9,472 bases of DNA from Sulfurovum sp. (lineage in GTDB: Bacteria; Campylobacterota; Campylobacteria; Campylobacterales; Sulfurovaceae): positions 1 to 9,472 of the forward strand of contig DYPM01000019.1 of NCBI GenBank assembly GCA_020719895.1, read 5' to 3'. Numbering within the stretch: position 1 is the stretch's first letter; each line of letters begins with the position of its first letter. Of this stretch, positions 1 through 5,774 are shown piece by piece. A program made the translations under genes and the position numbers. Under the pieces are notes generated by a model. The model was given only the letters and a program-made list of their open reading frames with translations, was not told the origin of the DNA and searched no databases.

Positions 1-52
1 TTCTCTAAAATGATAAAAATCATAGCAAATTAATCCAAAAAAAGTTTGTCAA

Positions 53-385
53 TTATTTTTTAAAACCATATCCTAATTGATCAAGTGCAACACGAAGTGC
101 ATTTGTCTGCTCTCCTTGAAACTCTAAACACTCTTTTTTTATTGTACCGCCCGTGCCGATGCTCTTTTTGAGATTTGCAAGAAGAGTCTCCAACGCACTT
201 TTTTCAAGATAAAACGGCGAAACGATAGTGACAATTTTGCCATTACGTTTCTCTTTGGCAAAATGAAGGCGATGTTTTTGAGGTGTTTTTATCTCTATGG
301 ATTCTGTTTTATTGGTTTTTGTTTTGTTGTCTGATGACCAATTGTCTCCAAAATCAGCACCAATTTCAAAAAGATTTTTTTTCAT
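53..385 (-). CDS. SUI1-domain (eIF1/YciH-like) translation factor
   Basis: A 110-residue protein. Residues about 36-107 read as a SUI1 domain: a basic beta-strand start (HRLHFAKEKRNGKIVTIV), a helix around 62-75, the glycine-rich GTGGTIK at 77-83, then an EFQGEQ strand and a C-terminal helix. This matches the fold of eukaryotic eIF1 and bacterial YciH. The first 30 or so residues are polar and probably disordered. eIF1 checks start-codon choice on the small ribosomal subunit; bacterial homologues are thought to bind the 30S subunit and affect initiation fidelity, but their role is not settled. Its ATG overlaps the stop of the upstream antiporter gene by one base (TGATG), which suggests translational coupling at the end of the mgtE operon. 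The family call is fairly sure; the cellular role is inferred. Confidence 0.85.
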   Translation of the reverse strand: MKKNLFEIGADFGDNWSSDNKTKTNKTESIEIKTPQKHRLHFAKEKRNGKIVTIVSPFYLEKSALETLLANLKKSIGTGGTIKKECLEFQGEQTNALRVALDQLGYGFKK

Positions 386-1545
386 CAGTAATAAAAAGCA
401 ATAATCGCGTAACAGACAAAAAACATCAAATGCGCAAGCCCCTCAAAGTAGTTCGTTTGTCCATCTTCGGTGGTTTTCCATGCCAAAAATACCGTCATAA
501 TCAATGCTCCTACTTGGAGTGGATTAAAATCAAGTGTCAAATCAAGATTACTCACATATGCCATTCCCAACAAGATAGGGACAGTAAGCAAAATCGAAGC
601 AACCGATGCTCCCATCGCGATATTTACTACACGCTGAATCTGATCATTTCGAGCCGCCTTAATCGCAGTAAATATCTCTGGAGATACTGAAATAGTCGCG
701 ATAATCAACCCCAAAATGCCCGACGAGATACCATAAGAGGTAGCAAGATGCACGCCTTTGCTTGCAAAAATCTCTGCTCCAACAGCAATCACACCAATCA
801 GTAAAAGCAACACAGCAAAGTTTGTAAAGCTATCAAATTTTTCAAAAACATAGTCGCTATGATCACTTATGAACTCTTCTCCTTCGTGAAGTTTGCGTTT
901 GAGTCTAAAAAAACGACTTCGAGCTGTTGCTTGAAAAAAGTGAGTGTGGGTTTTGGTCTGAAAAATGACAATTGTCACATAAAACAATATCAACACAATC
1001 GCAACCGTATAGCTCGCTTCTTTAATCACCGCTTCGCCATGTTGCGTATGGCTAAGTAAACTTGGCACCAAAAGTGCCAAAGCAGAAACAAAAAGAATCG
1101 TAGTGTAGGTATTGGAGGTTTCGCGATTGTGTTCTTGTTCGACAAACTTCAATCCGCCGATAAAAACTGCAAGTCCCAAAAGCACATTCATATCGACAAT
1201 CACAGCAGAGATAATCCCACCTTTGACTGTCTCCATCACCTCGGGAGAGTGTATCGCTTCTTTTAAAATCACATAAAGCAGTATGATCTCCACAACAACG
1301 GCACTAAATGTCAGTGCCATACTTCCATAAGGCTCCGCAAGCCTCTCTGAAAGTATCTCCGCAATCTCTGAAACTGTCACAGAGAGAGCAGCAATTGCCA
1401 TTGCAGCAAAAAGTGTCGTAACACCATCGCTACTATTATAGAAACTAAAGGCTATCACTATCGCACCTAAGCCTACAAATATATCCCAATAATCTTCGAT
1501 AAAATATCTAATAGGTTGATTCTGATCTGGTTCTTCATTTTGCAT
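385..1545 (-). CDS. chaA: ChaA-like calcium/proton antiporter (CaCA family)
   Basis: A 386-residue integral membrane protein with about ten or eleven hydrophobic segments and a charged cytoplasmic loop around 198-240. It carries the two inverted alpha-repeats of the Ca2+:cation antiporter superfamily. The first spans about 59-93, with EPYGSMALTFSAVVVEI placing the likely ion-binding glutamate at E86. The second spans about 276-327, with SVSPEIFTAIKAARNDQIQ placing the matching glutamate at E290. EPYG followed by VVEI is typical of ChaA, which exports Ca2+ (and Na+ or K+ in E. coli) in exchange for protons across the inner membrane. Length is near the usual 350-390. The gene starts 17 nt after mgtE with an AAGG about 13 nt before the ATG, and its stop overlaps the start of the SUI1 gene. 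Ion preference cannot be read from the sequence. Confidence 0.88.
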   Translation of the reverse strand: MQNEEPDQNQPIRYFIEDYWDIFVGLGAIVIAFSFYNSSDGVTTLFAAMAIAALSVTVSEIAEILSERLAEPYGSMALTFSAVVVEIILLYVILKEAIHSPEVMETVKGGIISAVIVDMNVLLGLAVFIGGLKFVEQEHNRETSNTYTTILFVSALALLVPSLLSHTQHGEAVIKEASYTVAIVLILFYVTIVIFQTKTHTHFFQATARSRFFRLKRKLHEGEEFISDHSDYVFEKFDSFTNFAVLLLLIGVIAVGAEIFASKGVHLATSYGISSGILGLIIATISVSPEIFTAIKAARNDQIQRVVNIAMGASVASILLTVPILLGMAYVSNLDLTLDFNPLQVGALIMTVFLAWKTTEDGQTNYFEGLAHLMFFVCYAIIAFYY

Positions 1546-1562
1546 AATGACATTATAACCTT

Positions 1563-2930
1563 TTAGAGTAAAATCACTGTAGCCAATCCAAGGAAGCTCA
1601 AAAATCCTACTACATCAGTCACTGTAGTTAGCAAAACAGTCGAACCAATCGCAGGATCAATTCCAAATTTTTTGAGTCCCAATGGAATGATCGCACCAAA
1701 AAATCCTGCAGACAAAAGATTGATAAGCATCGCTGCACCTATCACCACTCCAAGCAACGGCATCGAAAACCACAAATAAGCAATCACGCCCATCACTATC
1801 GAAAAAAACAGTCCATTCATCAACGACACCAACACCTCTTTATAGATCGTCTCTTTGGCTTCATTGACATCAATATCTCCAAGTGCCATTTGACGCACCG
1901 TAACAGTAAGCGTTTGTGTGCCAGCATTTCCACCCATCGAAGCAACAATTGGCATCAAAATCGCCAACGCTACAATAGACTGAATCGTACCATCAAAAAA
2001 TCCTATGACCAACGAAGCAGCAATCGCCGTAAGCAGATTGAGTGCAAGCCAAACACCTCTTGACTTTCCAACTTTCCACAAACTCTCTTCTTGTTCTGCT
2101 TCATCATTGACTCCCGCAAGATGGTAAATCTGATCTGTTGCTTCTTCTTTGATAATGTGATAAATATCATCAGAGGTGATACGCCCAAGTAGTTTGCCTT
2201 TATCGTTCACTACGGGTATAACGCTCAATCCATAGTTACTCACTTTTTCTACGACCGTTTGTATCTCATCTTTAGCATTGACTGATAGAGTAATCTGTCC
2301 TTCGATTCGAATGATGTCTCTATAGTACTCTTTAGGTCCGTGGAGAATCAAATCCTCCAAAGGTATCATTCCCAAAAACTTCTTTCTTGTTGAAACCACA
2401 AAAACGTGATGAATATTGTCAATCTGATTGGTTGCTTTCATCTGTTTGAGTCGTTTGATAGAATCTCCAATTGTCTCATCCATATGTGCATCAAAAATCT
2501 CTACTTGCATATATGCACCCGCTCTATTGTCATCATACGAGATCAACTCTTCGATTGTGTCTCTATCGTAAGCGGGAAGACTATTGAGTAGTGCATCGGC
2601 TTTGGCTTCGTCTATCTCTTCGATATGCTGAATAATATCGGCCGCATCATCTGTATCCAGCTCTTGAGTAAGATCCGCAAGCTCTTGTGCCTCGTGCTGA
2701 AAATAAAAGCTCTCTTGGAGTGACTTGGGAAGCTCAAGCAACACTTCGGCCAATAAAATATGTGGAAGTTGTTGCAAAAGCGACTCATAGAGTGCATGAT
2801 CTTGATCTTCAATCTCCACCAAAGCATCAGCTACTTCATAAGGGTGCACACCTAATGCTGTGCCGTTATTATAGAGTTCGATATGGTGATTAATTTTATT
2901 TGTAAGTTCTTGTAGCGTTTCGTCCATCAT
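1563..2930 (-). CDS. mgtE: Magnesium transporter MgtE
   Basis: A 455-residue protein, full length for MgtE, a dimeric Mg2+ channel of the inner membrane gated by cytoplasmic Mg2+. In order: an acidic helical MgtE N domain (about 28-138), two CBS domains (about 140-200 and 205-262), a connecting helix, and five membrane segments (about 290-455). Family signatures are MPIVASMGGNAGTQT (326-340) with RQMALGDI following, and IDPAIGSTVLLTTVTDVVGF near 424-443; D439 lines up with the pore aspartate D432 of the Thermus protein. The many acidic residues in the N and CBS domains fit Mg2+ sensing. Two ATGs stand in tandem; the first is chosen because AAAGG lies 6 nt upstream. It is the first gene of an apparent operon with the antiporter and SUI1 genes. 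No M-box-like leader is evident upstream. Confidence 0.95.
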   Translation of the reverse strand: MMDETLQELTNKINHHIELYNNGTALGVHPYEVADALVEIEDQDHALYESLLQQLPHILLAEVLLELPKSLQESFYFQHEAQELADLTQELDTDDAADIIQHIEEIDEAKADALLNSLPAYDRDTIEELISYDDNRAGAYMQVEIFDAHMDETIGDSIKRLKQMKATNQIDNIHHVFVVSTRKKFLGMIPLEDLILHGPKEYYRDIIRIEGQITLSVNAKDEIQTVVEKVSNYGLSVIPVVNDKGKLLGRITSDDIYHIIKEEATDQIYHLAGVNDEAEQEESLWKVGKSRGVWLALNLLTAIAASLVIGFFDGTIQSIVALAILMPIVASMGGNAGTQTLTVTVRQMALGDIDVNEAKETIYKEVLVSLMNGLFFSIVMGVIAYLWFSMPLLGVVIGAAMLINLLSAGFFGAIIPLGLKKFGIDPAIGSTVLLTTVTDVVGFLSFLGLATVILL

Positions 2931-2981
2931 GGATAGCCTTTGAGATTAAAAGTCGATCTAAAAAAGAAAAATTTAGATGGA

Positions 2982-2990
2982 AATATAGCA
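2982..2990 (-). promoter_or_regulatory. Candidate extended -10 promoter of the mgtE operon
   Basis: On the minus strand the sequence reads TGC-TATATT. This is an extended -10 element with 5 of 6 matches to TATAAT and the TG at the expected place. A convincing -35 is not seen, which is common in Campylobacterota. The predicted transcript start lies near 2974, about 45 nt before the mgtE ATG. Confidence 0.4.
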
Positions 2991-3094
2991 TAAAAGCAAT
3001 TTTTAAGCTTGTTTTTAAAAAATAAATTGAGACCTCTGATTAAATATAAATTTTCTAAGAGCGACTATTCGCGAGAGCCGTCTACTGAAGACCT

Positions 3095-3116
3095 AATTTT
3101 GAGCTTGCTCAAAATT
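3095..3116. repeat. Perfect 10-bp inverted repeat, 2-nt centre
   Basis: The arms AATTTTGAGC and GCTCAAAATT are exact reverse complements separated by TT. As DNA this could be a site for a dimeric regulator; as RNA it would fold into a tight hairpin. It sits 64-85 nt before the comM ATG and follows a locally GC-richer block with its own short inverted repeat (GTCT...AGAC, 3080-3092). Function unknown. Confidence 0.6.
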
Positions 3117-3179
3117 TGAGAATTATTTAGATGGTTCAACTCTCTTCTCTCTTTCAAAAAACTATGCCACAATGTCGCC

Positions 3180-4742
3180 ATGGAAGAATCAATCGAAAAT
3201 AATCAACTTAACAAAGACACTATTGTCAATAGCGTGCGATGTGCAACACTCGATGGCACGACTGCCAAAGTGGTCGAAGTGGAGGCGACTTTTACGCGTG
3301 GTTTGCCAGGATTTGCTGTGGTAGGCTTAGCAAGTTCAGACATACAAGAAGCGAAAGAACGCACCAAGTCTGCACTTCTTACAGGCGATTTTATCTTTCC
3401 ACCACTCAAAATCACTATCAATCTTAGCCCAAGCGACATTCGCAAAAACGGTACACATTTTGATCTTACGATGGCACTTCTTATCGCTCTTAATCGACGC
3501 AAAATCGAACAAAAAGAACTTTTTGTTTTTGGAGAGTTGGGACTTGATGGTCGAATCAAAAGCTCATCAATGCTCTTTCCGCTGATTTTGTCGCTCAAAG
3601 AACAAGGACTTATCTCTAAGGCAATTGTCCCCAAAGAAGCAGTCGAACATCTTTCGCATATTCCAGGAGTAGAATTTGTCGCCGTAGAGTCTCTTAAGGA
3701 AGCGATAGGGTTATTTGAGTCCAAAACTTTTTTACCCAATGTCAATGCCTGTAGCTACGGTGGAGAATCCACAGAAATCAATAACGTACGATACTACTAC
3801 AAACATCACTACAAAAGTGATTTTGCTGATGTCAAAGGACAAAAAGTAGCCAAACGTGCCGCACTCATAGCCGCAGCTGGAATGCACAACTATCTTATGG
3901 AAGGAAGTCCTGGATGTGGCAAAAGTATGATTGCCAAACGGCTACGCGATATTCTCCCGCCACTTTGCGAAGAAGAGCTACTTGCTATCGCCAAACATCA
4001 ATTTCTTGATGGCACAACGCCCGACTTTGAGCCGATTCGTCCGATGCGTAGCCCACACCACACTGCTACATCGGCTTCTATTTTTGGTGGCGGTTCGATT
4101 CAAGCTCGCATTGGAGAGGTAGCGTTGGCTCACAATGGTGTGCTTTTTTTTGATGAGCTTCCTCACTTTGGAAAACCCATTCTTGAAGCACTACGAGAGC
4201 CACTTCAAGACAGACGCGTGCATATCGCTCGTGTTAATACAAAGATCGCGTATGAGTCTGATATTATGTTTGTAGCAGCACAAAATCCTTGCCCGTGTGG
4301 TAATCTACTCTCAAAATCAAAAGAGTGTCGTTGTAGCGAGATAGAGATCAAACGATACCAAAATCGTCTTTCTGATCCTTTTCTTGATCGGATTGATCTT
4401 TTTGTCATAATGCAAGAGGTGCAGAGTGATGATGTCGCTGATATGACCTCTTTGCAAATGCACACACAAGTCATTGGGGCTTTTAAAAGACAAAAATCAA
4501 GATCTCAGCCTCGCCTTAACGGCAAACTCAACGAAGAGGAGATAGAACGCTATTGCATTTTGAGTAGCGATGCTATGCAGATTCTTCATAGTGCTGTCCA
4601 ACGTTTTGCTCTCTCTCATCGTTCTATAGCGTCACTCAAAAAAGTAGCACGCACTATCGCTGATCTTCAGGCGCACGGCACAATCGAGCGTACTGATATA
4701 CTCGAAGCACTAAGCTACAGAAGAAGAAGAGGGAACCTCTGA
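3180..4742 (+). CDS. comM: ComM/YifB-family AAA+ ATPase (Mg-chelatase-like)
   Basis: A 520-residue protein, close to the family's usual 500-510. Residues about 18-195 form the ChlI/YifB N-terminal domain with a Lon-S5-like fold (RGLPGFAVVGL, then NLSPSDIRKNGTHFDL). The AAA+ core has a Walker A GSPGCGKS at 242-249, the family block RPMRSPHHTATSASIFGG (287-304), a Walker B LFFDEL at 322-327, and an NPCPCG motif at 369-374 that with C383 and C385 makes a four-cysteine cluster, perhaps binding zinc. A Mg-chelatase C-terminal helical domain follows (about 420-515). ComM is a hexameric helicase that extends branch migration during natural transformation. Genes are often misnamed magnesium chelatase. 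No ribosome binding site is seen before the ATG; V18 (a GTG codon at 3231) is closer to the usual family start but also lacks one. The gene stands alone. Confidence 0.93.
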   Translation: MEESIENNQLNKDTIVNSVRCATLDGTTAKVVEVEATFTRGLPGFAVVGLASSDIQEAKERTKSALLTGDFIFPPLKITINLSPSDIRKNGTHFDLTMALLIALNRRKIEQKELFVFGELGLDGRIKSSSMLFPLILSLKEQGLISKAIVPKEAVEHLSHIPGVEFVAVESLKEAIGLFESKTFLPNVNACSYGGESTEINNVRYYYKHHYKSDFADVKGQKVAKRAALIAAAGMHNYLMEGSPGCGKSMIAKRLRDILPPLCEEELLAIAKHQFLDGTTPDFEPIRPMRSPHHTATSASIFGGGSIQARIGEVALAHNGVLFFDELPHFGKPILEALREPLQDRRVHIARVNTKIAYESDIMFVAAQNPCPCGNLLSKSKECRCSEIEIKRYQNRLSDPFLDRIDLFVIMQEVQSDDVADMTSLQMHTQVIGAFKRQKSRSQPRLNGKLNEEEIERYCILSSDAMQILHSAVQRFALSHRSIASLKKVARTIADLQAHGTIERTDILEALSYRRRRGNL

Positions 4743-4754
4743 AAACCCCTTTTT

Positions 4755-4824
4755 GTCATTGCGGGCTTGACCCGCAATCTCCCATTTTAGGACACAACAG
4801 ATGCCAAATCAAGTTTGGCATGAC
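4755..4824. repeat. Composite palindromic intergenic repeat (two hairpins)
   Basis: Two perfect 8-bp hairpins lie 22 nt apart: ATTGCGGG-CTTGA-CCCGCAAT (4758-4778) and ATGCCAAA-TCAAG-TTTGGCAT (4801-4821). Their five-base loops are reverse complements of each other, and the ends GTCAT (4755-4759) and ATGAC (4820-4824) are also inverted. The first half resembles a palindromic unit of the form GTCAT-n-GGGCTTGACCC-n-ATC that I recall from intergenic regions of many bacteria. It begins 12 nt after the comM stop, so it may also help end the comM transcript, although no T-run follows either hairpin. Confidence 0.75.
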
Positions 4825-5067
4825 GGTCTTTAGAGATGCCCTTATGATATGGATTGTTGGTATTTCGCCACAAAAGATCGCTCCTGCTGTAGTGTTTATA
4901 CCATTCATAAAGTGCTTTGTATATTGTCGCAGTGTAACAAAAGAATCTACTATCCGTTATTTTAAATTCAAAACAACAACTTGATATTAATGAACTATGT
5001 CTCTTCTCTTGCAAAAAAGTCTATTCAAAATCCATCTTAAAAAGCACGCTTCAGCTGGATCAAAAAC
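4825..5067. other. Unassigned intergenic stretch
   Basis: About 240 nt between the palindromic repeat and the A/T-tract region before the tRNA promoter. A minus-strand open frame of 75 codons covers 4787-5014, but its last third only reads through the repeat, it has no visible ribosome binding site, and I recognise no family. It may be a decayed gene remnant or plain spacer. No RNA gene or mobile-element end could be made out. Confidence 0.4.
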
Positions 5068-5102
5068 AAAAAACAAAAAGAATTAATATTTTTTTGTTTT
5101 TT
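5068..5102. promoter_or_regulatory. A-tract/T-tract inverted repeat, UP-element-like
   Basis: Perfect 12-bp arms made of A runs with one C (5068-5079) and T runs with one G (5091-5102) enclose GAATTAATATT. The T side ends two bases before the -35 box of the tRNA-tuf promoter. A/T tracts in this position resemble UP elements that bind the RNA polymerase alpha subunit and bend DNA. As RNA it could also be a weak terminator for anything read from comM. Confidence 0.45.
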
Positions 5103-5104
5103 TC

Positions 5105-5133
5105 TTGACAAAATAAATTTATTCCTATATAAT
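5105..5133 (+). promoter_or_regulatory. Consensus sigma-70 promoter of the tRNA-tuf operon
   Basis: TTGACA (5105-5110) and TATAAT (5128-5133) are both exact consensus with the ideal 17-bp spacer. Transcription should begin near 5140-5142, about 30 nt before tRNA-Thr. Together with the upstream A/T tracts this predicts very strong transcription of the four tRNAs and tuf. The exact -35 stands out because Campylobacterota promoters often lack one. Confidence 0.88.
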
Positions 5134-5170
5134 TCTCGTCCATTTTAAGTACAATACCTAAAATGATGGT

Positions 5171-5246
5171 GCTGGTGTAGCTCAGTTGGTAGAGCAGCTG
5201 ATTTGTAATCAGCAGGTCGGGGGTTCGAGTCCCTTCACCAGCTCCA
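5171..5246 (+). tRNA. trnT: tRNA-Thr (anticodon UGU)
   Basis: A 76-nt cloverleaf with encoded CCA. The acceptor stem is GCTGGTG/CACCAGC and the anticodon stem GCTGA/TCAGC, with loop TTTGTAA giving anticodon TGT (5204-5206); the T-loop is GGTTCGAGTCC. It reads ACA and, with wobble modification, other threonine codons. It is the first gene after the consensus promoter and holds the same place as thrU in E. coli. Confidence 0.97.
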
Positions 5247-5297
5247 CGAAATATTTATCAGTGTTTGACCGGAAACAAATTTTTTAAAATGGTTTTT

Positions 5298-5382
5298 GGT
5301 GAGTTACTCAAGTGGCCAACGAGGGCGGATTGTAAATCCGCTGACTATGTCTTCGAAGGTTCAAATCCTTCACTCACCACCA
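5298..5382 (+). tRNA. trnY: tRNA-Tyr (anticodon GUA)
   Basis: An 85-nt class II tRNA with the long variable arm expected for bacterial tRNA-Tyr. The acceptor stem is GGTGAGT/ACTCACC and the anticodon stem GCGGA/TCCGC, with loop TTGTAAA giving GTA (5332-5334). CCA is encoded. It matches tyrU in the E. coli cluster. The 51-nt spacer before it shows no clear signal. Confidence 0.97.
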
Positions 5383-5397
5383 TAAGTACATAGAGAT

Positions 5398-5474
5398 GCG
5401 GGAATAGCTCAGTTGGCTAGAGCATCAGCCTTCCAAGCTGAGGGTCGCGGGTTCGAGTCCCGTTTCCCGCTCCA
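5398..5474 (+). tRNA. trnG: tRNA-Gly (anticodon UCC)
   Basis: A 77-nt cloverleaf with acceptor stem GCGGGAA/TTCCCGC, anticodon stem TCAGC/GCTGA, and loop CTTCCAA giving TCC (5432-5434). CCA is encoded. It reads GGA/GGG and corresponds to glyT in E. coli. Only 15 nt separate it from tRNA-Tyr. Confidence 0.97.
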
Positions 5475-5574
5475 CGGTGCAATCTGGGAGCTGATGTGAC
5501 TTTTTTTATGACTGCTTCACATTACTACTTTACAGACACCAATCGTTATAATAACCATTATTAATATAGTTGAC
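5475..5574 (+). promoter_or_regulatory. tRNA-Gly/tRNA-Thr spacer with possible internal promoter
   Basis: This 100-nt gap is much longer than the neighbouring one. It holds an 8-bp hairpin (5492-5499 with 5517-5524, one G-T pair, 17-nt loop) and a perfect TATAAT at 5547-5552. The best -35-like match (TTTACA, 5529-5534) is only 12 bp away, so a normal two-box promoter is not supported; a -10-dominated promoter is possible. Confidence 0.3.
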
Positions 5575-5649
<75 letters not shown>

Positions 5650-5656
5650 CCTGAAG

Positions 5657-5700
5657 GTATGGACAAGAGTATTACATCTGTGTAGTAGTTTTGTCCATAT
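5657..5700 (+). promoter_or_regulatory. Long stem-loop between tRNA-Thr and tuf
   Basis: TATGGACAA (5658-5666) pairs perfectly with TTGTCCATA (5691-5699). Pairing continues inward through two further pairs, one mismatch and six more pairs (5670-5675 with 5682-5687) to a six-base loop (5676-5681). The hairpin begins 8 nt after the tRNA CCA end and has no following T-run. It is more like an RNase processing site or leader structure than a terminator. Confidence 0.6.
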
Positions 5701-5728
5701 GGTTTTATGGGGTCTAAGCAAGATGAGG

Positions 5729-5734
5729 TATAAT
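5729..5734 (+). promoter_or_regulatory. Possible internal -10 box for tuf
   Basis: A perfect TATAAT 41 nt before the tuf ATG, predicting a start near 5741 and a leader of about 35 nt. No good -35 lies 16-18 bp upstream. It could give tuf its own transcript in addition to the one from the tRNA promoter. Confidence 0.35.
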
Positions 5735-5774
5735 TTTACCTTTCAAAAAACTATACAAAAGCTAGGAGAAAAAC

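Larger units (their letters stand above)
2931..3179. promoter_or_regulatory. Divergent spacer between mgtE and comM
   Basis: This 249-bp AT-rich spacer must hold start signals for both flanking genes. For mgtE (minus strand) there is an extended -10, TGC-TATATT (complement of 2982-2990), giving a leader of about 45 nt. That leader contains a small hairpin with 7-bp arms ATCTAAA/TTTAGAT (2956-2962 and 2972-2978). For comM no clear -35/-10 pair is visible; TATGCC (3164-3169) is the nearest -10-like block and would leave almost no leader. The centre (about 3058-3093) is visibly richer in GC than its flanks, followed by a perfect palindrome at 3095-3116. Confidence 0.45.

Noticed and set aside
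10..23. Terminator of the mgtE operon downstream of the SUI1 gene
   Set aside because: Only a 5-bp AT stem (ATGAT/ATCAT) without a clear T-run; too weak to call.
283..690. Plus-strand open frame opposite the antiporter and SUI1 genes
   Set aside because: Antisense to two well-supported genes; low-complexity product with many Cys, His and Lys, typical of a shadow frame.
2931..2978. M-box (Mg2+) riboswitch before mgtE
   Set aside because: The leader is only about 45 nt with one 7-bp AT hairpin; the conserved M-box core is not present.
3203..3745. Minus-strand open frame of 180 codons inside comM
   Set aside because: Antisense to the conserved N-terminal domain of ComM; Ser/Arg-rich product, no ribosome binding site.
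4787..5014. Minus-strand open frame of 75 codons after comM
   Set aside because: Its C-terminal third reads through the palindromic repeat, it has no ribosome binding site, and the product matches no family I know.
5562..5570. TAATAT/TATAGT as promoter just before tRNA-Thr(GGU)
   Set aside because: It lies so close that transcription would begin inside or at the mature tRNA, and no -35 is at a suitable distance.
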